NCBI GenBank assembly: GCA_029339505.1
Contig: JAQISU010000231.1
Span: 1,948,001 to 2,012,000, forward strand
DNA from: Unio delphinus
Taxonomy: Eukaryota > Mollusca > Bivalvia > Unionida > Unionidae
Length of the DNA: 64,000 nt
Reading direction: 5' to 3'
The translations under genes were made by a program, and so were the position numbers. Shown one piece after another: positions 54,401 through 64,000 of the stretch (position 1 is its first letter; every line of letters begins with the position of its first letter). The notes beneath the pieces were generated by a model. It saw only the letters and a program-made list of their open reading frames with translations. It ran no database searches and was not told the DNA's origin.

Positions 54401-57400
54401 TGATCCATAACATGAAAAACAAAAAAGTCCGTTTTTCATCAAAGGTCATGCTGAAAAAAATAGTGGGAACCGGTTTTAAAGTATGGTGACGTACTATCCA
54501 ATGGTGCGCAGCCAATAAACCAAGTATTAACCAAATCCAAGCGGGGTAAAGAGTTTCAACAGCTTTTATCTAAGCCCAACTGATCCATAACATGAAAAAC
54601 AAAAAAGTCCGTTTTTCATCAAAAGTCATGATGAAAAAAATGGTGGGAACCGGTTTTAAAGTATGGTGACGTACTATCCAATGGTGCGCAGCCAATAAAC
54701 CAAGTATTAACCAAATCCAAGCGGGGTAAAGGGTTTCAACAGCTTTTATCTAAGCCCAACTGATCCATAACATGAAAAACAAAAAAGTCCGTTTTTCATC
54801 AAAAGTCATGCTGAAAAAAATGGTGGGAACCGGTTTTAAAGTATGGTGACGTACTATCCAATGGTGCGCAGCCAATAAACCAAGTATTAACCAAATCCAA
54901 GCGGGGTAAAGGGTTTCAACAGCTTTTATCTAAGCCCAACTGATCCATAACATGAAAAACAAAAAAGTCCGTTTTTCATCAAAAGTCATGCTGAAAAAAA
55001 TGGTGGGAACCGGTTTTAAAGTATGGTGACGTACTATCCAATGGTGCGCAGCCAATAAACCAAGTATTAACCAAATCCAAGCGGGGTAAAGGGTTTCAAC
55101 AGCTTTTATCTAAGCCCAACTTATCCATAACATGAAAAACAAAAAAGTCCGTTTTTCATCAAAAGTCATGCTGAAAAAAATGGTGGGAACCGGTTTTAAA
55201 GTATGGTGACGTACTATCCAATGGTGCGCAGCCAATAAACCAAGTATTAACCAAATCCAAGCGGGGTAAAGGGTTTCAACAGCTTTTATCTAAGCCCAAC
55301 TGATCCATAACATGAAAAACAAAAAAGTCCGTTTTTCATCAAAAGTCATGCTGAAAAAAATGGTGGGAACCGGTTTTAAAGTATGGTGACGTACTATCCA
55401 ATGGTGCGCAGCCAATAAACCAAGTATTAACCAAATCCAAGCGGGGTAAAGGGTTTCAACAGCTTTTATCTAAGCCCAACTGATCCATAACATGAAAAAC
55501 AAAAAAGTCCGTTTTTCATCAAAAGTCATGCTGAAAAAAATGGTGGGAACCGGTTTTAAAGTATGGTGACGTACTATCCAATGGTGCGCAGCCAATAAAC
55601 CAAGTATTAACCAAATCCAAGCGGGGTAAAGGGTTTCAACAGCTTTTATCTAAGCCCAACTGATCCATAACATGAAAAACAAAAAAGTCCGTTTTTCATC
55701 AAAAGTCATGCTGAAAAAAATGGTGGAAACCGGTTTTAAAGTATGGTGACGTACTATCCAATGGTGCGCAGCCAATAAACCAAGTATTAACCAAATCCAA
55801 GCGGGGTAAAGGGTTTCAACAGCTTTTATCTAAGCCCAACTGATCCATAACATGAAAAACAAAAAAGTCCGTTTTTCATCAAAAGTCATGCTGAAAAAAA
55901 TGGTGGGAACCGGTTTTAAAGTATGGTGACGTACTATCCAATGGTGCGCAGCCAATAAACCAAGTAATAACCAAATCCAAGCGGGGTAAAGGGTTTCAAC
56001 AGCTTTTATCTAAGCCCAACTGATCCATAACATGAAAAACAAAAAAGTCCGTTTTTCATCAAAAGTCATGCTCAAAAAAATGGTGGGAACCGGTTTTAAA
56101 GTATGGTGACGTACTATCCAATGGTGCGCAGCCAATAAACCAAGTATTAACCAAATCCAAGCGGGGTAAAGGGTTTCAACAGCTTTTATCTAAGCCCAAC
56201 TGATCCATAACATGAAAAACAAAAAAGTCCGTTTTTCATCAAAAGTCATGCTGAAAATAATGGTGGGAACCGGTTTTAAATTATGGTGACGTACTATCCA
56301 ATGGTGCACAGCCAATAAACCAAGTATTAACCAAATCCAAGCGGGGTAAAGGGTTTCAACAGCTTTTATCTAAGCCCAACTGATCCATAACATGAAAAAC
56401 AAAAAAGTCCGTTTTTCATCAAAAGTCATGCTGAAAAAAATGGTGGGAACCGGTTTTAAAGTATGGTGACGTACTATCCAATGGTGCGCAGCCAATAAAC
56501 CAAGTATTAACCAAATCCAAGCGGGGTAAAGGGTTTCAACAGCTTTTATCTAAGCCCAACTGATCCATAACATGAAAAACAAAAAAGTCCGTTTTTCATC
56601 AAAAGTCATGCTGAAAAAAATAGTGGGAACCGGTTTTAAAGTATGGTGACGTACTATCCAATGGTGCGCAGCCAATAAACCAAGTATTAACCAAATCCAA
56701 GCGGGGTAAAGAGTTTCAACAGCTTTTATCTAAGCCCAACTGATCCATAACATGAAAAACAAAAAAGTCCGTTTTTCATCAAAAGTCATGCTGAAAAAAA
56801 TGGTGGGAACCGGTTTTAAAGTATGGTGACGTACTATCCAATGGTGCGCAGCCAATAAACCAAGTATTAACCAAATCCAAGCGGGGTAAAGGGTTTCAAC
56901 AGCTTTTATCTAAGCCCAACTGATCCATAACATGAAAAACAAAAAAGTCCGTTTTTCATCAAAAGTCATGCTGAAAAAAATGGTGGGAACCGGTTTTAAA
57001 GTATGGTGACGTACTATCCAATGGTGCGCAGCCAATAAACCAAGTATTAACCAAATCCAAGCGGGGTAAAGTGTTTCAACAGCTTTTATCTAAACCCAAC
57101 TGATCCATAACATGAAAAACACAAAAGTCCGTTTTTCATCAAAAGTCATGCTGAAAAAAATGGTGGGAACCGGTTTTAAAGTATGGTGTCGTACTATCGA
57201 ATGGTGCGCAGCCAATAAACCAAGTATTAACCAAATCCAAGCGGGGTAAAGGGTTTCAACAGCTTTTATCTAAGCCCAACTGATCCATAACATGAAAAAC
57301 AAAAAAGTCCGTTTTTCATCAAAAGTCATGCTGAAAAAAATGGTGGGAACCGGTTTTAAAGTATGGTGACGTACTATCCAATGGTGCGCAGCCAATAAAC

Positions 57401-59810
57401 CAAGTATTAACCAAATCCAAGCGGGGTAAAGGGTTTCAACAGCTTTTATCTAAGCCCAACTGATCCATAACATGAAAAACAAAAAAGTCCGTTTTTCATC
57501 AAAAGTCATGCTGAAAAAAATGGTGGGAACCGGTTTTAAAATATGGTGACGTACTATCCAATGGTGCGCAGCCAATAAACCAAGTATTAACCAAATCCAA
57601 GCGGGGTAAAGGGTTTCAACAGCTTTTATCTAAGCCCAACTGATCCATAACATGAAAAACAAAAAAGTCCGTTTTTCATCAAAAGTCATGCTGAAAAAAA
57701 TGGTGGGAACCGGTTTTAAAGTATGGTGACGTACTATCCAATGGTGCGCAGCCAATAAACCAAGTATTAACCAAATCCAAGCGGGGTAAAGGGTTTCAAC
57801 AGCTTTTATCTAAGCCCAACTGATCCATAACATGAAAAACAAAAAAGTCCGTTTTTCATCAAAAGTCATGCTGAAAAAAATGGTGGGAACCGGTTTTAAA
57901 GTATGGTGACGTACTATCCAATGGTGCGCAGCCAATAAATCAAGTATTAACCAAATCCAAGCGGGGTAAAGGGTTTCAACAGCTTTTATCTAAGCCCAAC
58001 TGATCCATAACATGAAAAACAAAAAAGTCCGTTTTTCATCAAAAGTCATGCTGAAAAAAATGGTGGGAACCGGTTTTAAAGTATGGTGACGTACTATCCA
58101 ATGGTGCGCAGCCAATAAACCAAGTATTAACCAAATCCAAGCGGGGTAAAGGGTTTCAACAGCTTTTATCTAAGCCCAACTGATCCATAACATGAAAAAC
58201 AAAAAAGTCCGTTTTTCATCAAAAGTCATGCTGAAAAAAATGGTGGGAACCGGTTTTAAAGTATGGTGACGTACTATCCAATGGTGCGCAGCCAATAAAT
58301 CAAGTATTAACCAAATCCAAGCGGGGTAAAGGGTTTCAACAGCTTTTATCTAAGCCCAACTGATCCATAACATGAAAAACAAAAAAGTCCGTTTTTCATC
58401 AAAAGTCATGCTGAAAAAAATGGTGGGAACCGGTTTTAAAGTATGGTGACGTACTATCCAATGGTGCGCAGCCAATAAACCAAGTATTAACCAAATCCAA
58501 GCGGGGTAAAGGGTTTCAACAGCTTTTATCTAAGCCCAACTGATCCATAACATGAAAAACAAAAAAGTCCGTTTTTCATCAAAAGTCATGCTGAAAAAAA
58601 TGGTGGGAACCGGTTTTAAAGTATGGTGACGTACTATCCAATGGTGCGCAGCCAATACACCAAGTATTAACAAAATCCAAGCGGGGTAAAGGGTTTCAAC
58701 AGCTTTTATCTAAGCCCAACTGATCCATAACATGAAAAACAAAAAAGTCCGTTTTTCATCAAAAGTCATGCTGAAAAAAATGGTGGGAACCGGTTTTAAA
58801 GTATGGTGACGTACTATCCAATGGTGCACAGCCAATAAACCAAGTATTAACCAAATCCAAGCGGGGTAAAGGGTTTCAACAGCTTTTATCTAAGCCCAAC
58901 TGATCCATAACATGAAAAACAAAAAAGTCCGTTTTTCATCAAAAGTCATGCTGAAAAAAATGGTGGGAACCGGTTTTAAAGTATGGTGACGTACTATCCA
59001 ATGGTGCGCAGCCAATAAACCAAGTATTAACCAAATCCAAGCGGGGTAAAGGGTTTCAACAGCTTTTATCTAAGCCCAACTGATCCATAACATGAAAAAC
59101 AAAAAAGTCCGTTTTTCATCAAAAGTCATGCTGAAAAAAATGGTGGGAACCGGTTTTAAAGTATGGTGACGTACTATCCAATGGTGCGCAGCCAATAAAC
59201 CAAGTATTAACCAAATCCAAGCGGGGTAAAGAGTTTCAACAGCTTTTATCTAAGCCCAACTGATCCATAACATGAAAAACAAAAAAGTCCGTTTTTCATC
59301 AAAAGTCATGCTGAAAAAAATGGTGGGAACCGGTTTTAAAGTATGGTGACGTACTATCCAATGGTGCGCAGCCAATAAACCAAGTATTAACCAAATCCAA
59401 GCGGGGTAAAGGGTTTCAACAGCTTTTATCTAAGCCCAACTGATCCATAACATGAAAAACAAAAAAGTCCGTTTTTCATCAAAAGTCATGCTGAAAAAAA
59501 TGGTGGGAACCGGTTTTAAAGTATGGTGACGTACTATCCAATGGTGCGCAGCCAATAAACCAAGTATTAACCAAATCCAAGCGGGGTAAAGGGTTTCAAC
59601 AGCTTTTATCTAAACCCAACTGATCCATAACATGAAAAACAAAAAAGTCCGTTTTTCATCAAAAGTCATGCTGAAAAAAATGGTGGGAACCGGTTTTAAA
59701 GTATGGTGTCGTACTATCGAATGGTGCGCAGCCAATAAACCAAGTATTAACCAAATCCAAGCGGGGTAAAGGGTTTCAACAGCTTTTATCTAAGCCCAAC
59801 TGATCCATAA
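45482..59810 (-). repeat. 180-bp satellite array, segment 4 (inverted orientation)
   Basis: About 79-80 monomers of the same family are in reverse complement. Variant sets (CAAGTAATAACC, CTCAAAAAAA, GTGCACAGCC, AATAGTGGG, AAAGAGTTTC) recur at 53805-54550 and 55965-56710, exactly 2,160 bp or 12 monomers apart. A 15-bp local duplication lies at about 49081-49110, and indels cluster at 49200-50900. It ends abruptly at the retrotransposon. No gene is seen. Confidence 0.96.
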
Positions 59811-60385
59811 TGTTAGGATTAAAGTTTTAGTAAAATTAATAAGATTGATATTTTCTTTTGAATTGAATTAAAGTAATGTTTTATTTGTTAAAAGATATTA
59901 AAGGTAATTTCATTTGTTTTTGTAACACAACTATATAGAATAGAAATGGTTTTTGAGCAAGTAAAAAAGGGCAATGTATATAACCACACTATAACTCAAG
60001 TAAAAGTAGCTAAGAACATTGCCAATATACAATGTTGTGTGAGATTGTATGCGAAAAACATTATACATGAATTTTGCCTGCTCAGCTATAGTTCTAAGCT
60101 ACATTAGTAAGAATATGTGTCTGACCTAGTGTTGGCATGAGTTCAATTCAGTTAATGAAGATGAAGTAAGATTTCTCTAGACGATACAGAAACAAGATGG
60201 CTTCCAACTCACAGCTAACCATATATGGTGTGACGACATGAAACGAATATAAATAAACTATAGAGTAGGTCTTATGACGTAAGTTAAGTTGGTTTCTGCC
60301 GGTCGAAACTGGTTTATGCCTGAAAATAAGTCAGCATCTTTTCTGACTGATGCATGGAGGGTATGACCTTCTCTGACCCTAACAC

Positions 60386-60393
60386 TATAAATA
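60386..60393 (+). promoter_or_regulatory. TATA box of the retrotransposon
   Basis: TATAAATA lies about 575 bp inside the element in an otherwise GC-richer patch. It is 31 bp upstream of the start of the duplicated 46-bp segment, the normal distance to a cap site. It is probably the U3 core promoter. Confidence 0.6.
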
Positions 60394-60416
60394 CAGTTGC
60401 GCGATCAGGTCAGATT

Positions 60417-60846
60417 AGTTCTCCATGTCGGTAGAAAATGAATGTTTGACTCTTAATTTCAGGTAAGGACACTGTATATGTTTTATACCTATTTTAAGAA
60501 ATAAGTATTTTTAATGCTTGAGATTCTAAATCAATATTCTACTTTAATATAAGTGAAATGTATTCTTTAAATTAATTGTTGCATTAATTACAGTTATTAT
60601 ATTTCATACTTCGGCTATCTTGAAATTGATTGAGAATTAACTATTGCATAATATTCTAAGGTGCAGAAGTTATACGGGTAAATGAAGTTGGAAAGCTTAA
60701 TAAGGAAAATGTAATATGTATTTCATGAACTTTTATTAGAAAGCTTTTAGAAGTGTTTCTAGAATGTAGTAATATATATGTGTGTTGATTATTTAAATAA
60801 AGTTCTCCATGTCGGTAGAAAATGAATGTTTGACTCTTAATTTCAG
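60417..60846 (+). repeat. Exact 46-bp direct repeat in the leader
   Basis: The copies are at 60417-60462 and 60801-60846, 384 bp apart, starting AGTTCTCCATGTCGG. The first is followed by GTAAGG; the second is followed by unrelated ATGTAGCTG and preceded by AAATAA. The match ends exactly at these borders. Confidence 0.9.
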
Positions 60847-61615
60847 ATGTAGCTGTTTTATCATCGTGACGCTCTCTTTAAGAGAGCCTGACTTCTTTCT
60901 TTTTTCTCTCTCTCTTACCATGGATATAGACGTTCCCCAACTTACGAGTGATTCCTTCTCATAGCAAGAAATGAGAAGAAGGTTATGTAAAGCTAATAAC
61001 AACATACATAACAGAAAACTTTTTACATAACAAGTGAGTGGAGAATGTTACAGATCTCTGTACCCTCTCGCAAAGCCAGCGGAGTGATTATTTCTTTGAA
61101 GGAGTGTTTATAATTACGATTCATGGGAGAGATTGGCACTAACATATTTACGATCGTCAGACTTCATACCGCCTATGTTCGCATTTTCTTGCCTGTATCA
61201 TACAGATAGCTGTTCTCGTGACTGATTCGTGATTCTACTTGCTGGAATGGCTTCACAGATTCCTAGCAATGTATATACCAGTATCTACGCGCTATCCAGT
61301 TCTAGTGACGCACACTCCATTCGACTATGGTTCCTTGATCCTACGTAGACAACGATTGGAAACCAAACCAAGTTCTTACGCAGACGACTATCAACTCATC
61401 CCACAAAACTACGTCAGCAGCAGCACTTCAGTGACCTTCGACAGCTCATAGATTCCACAACAAAAAGTACTTTTACACGGCAAATTAACTGTGTATACAT
61501 TTACTATCAACGCCCAGAACATTGTGAGTTAAGCCGTTAATGTGACTTATTACTATTGACATTATTTCTAGGAGTGCAATTTTTCTCTGGAAACACCAGA
61601 TTCTCAAGTACAGGT

Positions 61616-64000
61616 ATGTCTCTTATCACATTAGATATTTTTAAAGGTGATCAATCACAAAATCCTGTTAAATGGCTAAATCATTTTTTACAATGGGCTA
61701 ATTTTTATGATTTGTCAGAATCTAAAATTTTGAATGCCTTTCCTTTTCACCTCCAACAACATGCTAAAGTATGGTATGAATCGCTACCTGATAACGTTAG
61801 GAATAACTGGTCAAGTCTAGTAACTGCCTTTACATCTAGGTTTCACACTGACGATATCATTTTAGATCTATCAATTTTACAAACTCGACAAGAATCGTCT
61901 GAAACAGTTTTGGACTATTTAACTCGTCTCTTACAAATTGCAAATAATCAAACTATCTCAGATGAAATATTGTTAGCAGTTGCATTACAAGGTTTAAAAC
62001 CAGCTATTAAACAAATCGTAATGAATAAAAATCCAACAAATATGGATGATTTACGACAAGCCGCAAATCTAGCAGAGAAATCTCTTGTCACAACTGAGAA
62101 TGATGATTGGTCAACACTTAGCACAATTTTAGAGGAACTTAAACATCTTAAAGATGAAATTAAAGCAGTCAGCTCAGAACAGAACACAGAAAACAATGTA
62201 CATGTAATATCTCAACCCTTCGTACGTGCCAAAAACAAACCATTTCGGCTGCATTGCAATAATTCTCATCATTATACATCGTCTTCTCAGACAGCTAATT
62301 TTCCAAACTATTTCTCCAGTTCAGTACATAAATCTAGCGATAACAATACATATCAGTTACCTACTCGGGCTGCGCGCTACCAGCCACAACTACATAGTCG
62401 TAAGCCATTTTGTCTCAGATGTGGTATTTGTTTTCAATCACACGGAAGATTATGTCCTGCACTCGATAAAAAGTGTTACTTGTGTCACAAAACAGGTCAT
62501 TTTGCACGAGTATGCTTTACCCCACAAAAACAATATAAATTCGCGCCAAATCAAAGGTCACAACCTTGCCACAAACAAACTCGAGAACCACAAATCACAT
62601 TAGTCACACCTATTCACAAAAATCTTGTTCCTCTTTATGTTAAAAACAAAATCACGAATGCATTAGCGGACACAGGCGCGTCTATTTCGGCCATCAACCT
62701 AAATTTCCTTTCTCGCGCAGGATTCAATTCACGTCAAATTCAACAGTCAGATATTTCTAATATTATAGGAGCCGGCGGAGAGACACATTTTGTCTCAGGT
62801 ATTATTAACCTTACTTTGAAAATAGGAGGAATACGCTTCTCTCATTCATTCTGTGTTATTCCTGCTTTAAAAAATTCAGTCATCCTGGGTTTAGATTTTC
62901 TCACTAAATACAAAGCAGTAGTGAATCTAGATACACAAACGCTCTCTTTGCTAGACGATACGGTAGTCATTAATATGCTGCGTCATCAGCCTGGATTGGC
63001 ACGTGTCAGGAAAGGTACAACGATTTCACCATACTCGAGTTGTTCCATTCCTATTCATATCAGTAAAATCAAAAAAGGGACACCTGTTTTACTAGAACCA
63101 TCTCATAATATGTCAAACTCCACATTTTTGACAGCTAGAACAATTGTAACGGTTTCGAAAAATAACTTTGTTCAGATCTTGAATCCTACTTCACAAGCTA
63201 TAGACATACAGGCAAATACCGTACTAGCTTATGTAGACATACTCCACCCACAGACCATATTTACTGTTAGTGAGGACACTTATGACAAGAATATCACATC
63301 TGATACACCTGACATTGTGGACACACAAACTAGTACATCACGAGAACCAATTAATTTTGATTTACACTCTTCAGATTTGTCAGAAAATCAAAAACAAGAA
63401 CTTCAATTATTTTTGAATAAACATAGGGATGTGTTTGCCTTGAACTTAGATGAATTAGGAAGTACTACGGTATTTACTCATCGAATAGAGACAGGTGATT
63501 CCATGCCAATTCGTTGTCAACCTTATCGTGCGTCTCCGCACATCAATAAAGAAATTGACAGACAGGTAGATGAATTATTAGAACACCAACTAATTGAACC
63601 CAGTTCTTCTAGCTATGCATCTCCAGTTGTTTTAGTCAAAAAGAAAAATGGGGAATATCGTTTTGCCATTGACTATCGGAAACTTAATCAAGTGACACAA
63701 CCAATGACATTCCCTCTTCCAAGATTAGAAGATGTAATTGATGCAGTTGGACAAACTAAACCATGTCTTTTCAGTACATTAGATTTAAACTCAGCATTTT
63801 GGCAAATTAAAATGGATCCAGCAACAAAACATAAGAGCTCTTTCATAACATCACGTGGTCTTTACCAATGGAATGTAATGCCGTATGGACTCAGAAACGC
63901 GCCCGCCACATATTGCATTCTTTTAGGTCATGTACTTAGAGGTATACCATGGTCAACATGTCTTGCATACATAGATGACATTATTATTTTTTCCAATTCA
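61616..64000 (+). CDS. gag-pol polyprotein (partial, open to window end)
   Basis: A single frame of 795 codons runs from ATG 61616 to the last base without a stop. The gag part has a retrotransposon capsid-like helical region (about 1-190) followed by two cysteine motifs: an atypical C-x2-C-x6-H-x3-C at 266-280 and a canonical CCHC knuckle at 287-300. An aspartic protease follows with DTGAS at 352-356. The reverse transcriptase begins near 590 and shows the catalytic Asp in LDLN at 723 and YIDD at 785-788. Gag and pol are in the same frame with no shift or stop between them. RNase H and integrase should follow beyond the window. The frame looks intact, so the copy may be young. Confidence 0.95.
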   Translation, partial: MSLITLDIFKGDQSQNPVKWLNHFLQWANFYDLSESKILNAFPFHLQQHAKVWYESLPDNVRNNWSSLVTAFTSRFHTDDIILDLSILQTRQESSETVLDYLTRLLQIANNQTISDEILLAVALQGLKPAIKQIVMNKNPTNMDDLRQAANLAEKSLVTTENDDWSTLSTILEELKHLKDEIKAVSSEQNTENNVHVISQPFVRAKNKPFRLHCNNSHHYTSSSQTANFPNYFSSSVHKSSDNNTYQLPTRAARYQPQLHSRKPFCLRCGICFQSHGRLCPALDKKCYLCHKTGHFARVCFTPQKQYKFAPNQRSQPCHKQTREPQITLVTPIHKNLVPLYVKNKITNALADTGASISAINLNFLSRAGFNSRQIQQSDISNIIGAGGETHFVSGIINLTLKIGGIRFSHSFCVIPALKNSVILGLDFLTKYKAVVNLDTQTLSLLDDTVVINMLRHQPGLARVRKGTTISPYSSCSIPIHISKIKKGTPVLLEPSHNMSNSTFLTARTIVTVSKNNFVQILNPTSQAIDIQANTVLAYVDILHPQTIFTVSEDTYDKNITSDTPDIVDTQTSTSREPINFDLHSSDLSENQKQELQLFLNKHRDVFALNLDELGSTTVFTHRIETGDSMPIRCQPYRASPHINKEIDRQVDELLEHQLIEPSSSSYASPVVLVKKKNGEYRFAIDYRKLNQVTQPMTFPLPRLEDVIDAVGQTKPCLFSTLDLNSAFWQIKMDPATKHKSSFITSRGLYQWNVMPYGLRNAPATYCILLGHVLRGIPWSTCLAYIDDIIIFSNS

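Larger units (their letters stand above)
59811..61615 (+). other. Putative 5' LTR and untranslated leader
   Basis: No gene is evident in 1.8 kb. TATAAATA lies at 60386-60393. A 46-bp sequence beginning 31 bases downstream of the TATA start (60417-60462) ends at a splice-donor-like AG|GTAAGG and is repeated exactly at 60801-60846. A TTTCTAG acceptor-like site at about 61565-61571 precedes gag. A 70-codon plus frame at 61239-61451 has no recognisable features. The LTR/leader boundary is unresolved. Confidence 0.6.
59811..64000 (+). mobile_element. Ty3/gypsy LTR retrotransposon, 5' part
   Basis: The satellite ends at 59810 and new sequence starts TGTTAGGATT, consistent with the TG of an LTR. 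A TATA-bearing non-coding leader of 1.8 kb and a long gag-pol frame follow, running past the window end. The 3' LTR is outside, so I cannot fix the 5' LTR end, primer-binding site or target duplication. The pol order seen (protease, then reverse transcriptase) and the zinc-knuckle gag indicate Metaviridae (Ty3/gypsy). Confidence 0.9.

Noticed and set aside
16356..59810. CRISPR-like array
   Set aside because: The repeats are contiguous 180-bp monomers with no unique spacers and no cas genes; this is a eukaryotic satellite.
61239..61451. 70-codon frame upstream of gag
   Set aside because: No motif, no homology I can recognise, and it lies in the expected untranslated leader.

Overview
The window is repeat-dense DNA from a eukaryotic genome, most likely an invertebrate animal. 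The species cannot be fixed from the sequence. Three layers are visible: a complete virus-like DNA transposon (47-16350), about 40 kb of a 180-bp tandem satellite interrupted by a duplicated solo LTR (16351-59810, plus 1-46), and the 5' part of a Ty3/gypsy retrotransposon (59811-64000).

The DNA element is a 16.3-kb Polinton/adintovirus-like element. It has 174-bp terminal inverted repeats differing at three positions and a 5-bp target duplication (AAAGC), and it sits inside a satellite monomer. The minus strand carries an A32/FtsK-HerA packaging ATPase and a 1205-aa replication protein joining a family-B polymerase core, an SF1 helicase and an HNH domain. The plus strand carries a zinc ribbon followed by a parvovirus-type phospholipase A2 frame, a DDE (rve) integrase, a Cys-rich protein and an HNH/NUMOD endonuclease. 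After a 1.07-kb gene-free stretch comes a morphogenesis block: coiled-coil protein, pVI-like protein, double-jelly-roll major capsid protein, pX-like protein, adenain-like protease, fibre-like protein, two-helix membrane protein and penton/minor capsid protein. Together these could supply integration, genome replication, packaging, capsid assembly and maturation. Long intact frames and near-identical TIRs point to recent insertion. Three neighbouring frame pairs overlap with a -1 offset, one of them across a textbook -1 slippery heptamer. Short palindromes with a GAAA...TTTC frame (often GAAATGCTAGCATTTC) lie at most gene junctions and inside several coding regions.

The satellite runs in plus orientation to 45479 and then flips to the reverse complement until 59810. 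Variant monomers show nested higher-order repeats (about 1.62, 2.16, 2.70 and 6.89 kb). A 1,672-bp solo LTR with TSD TGTTG occurs twice, exactly 6,894 bp apart, as part of a tandem duplication. The retrotransposon at the right edge has a TATA-bearing leader and one open gag-pol frame running off the window, so its 3' LTR is not seen.
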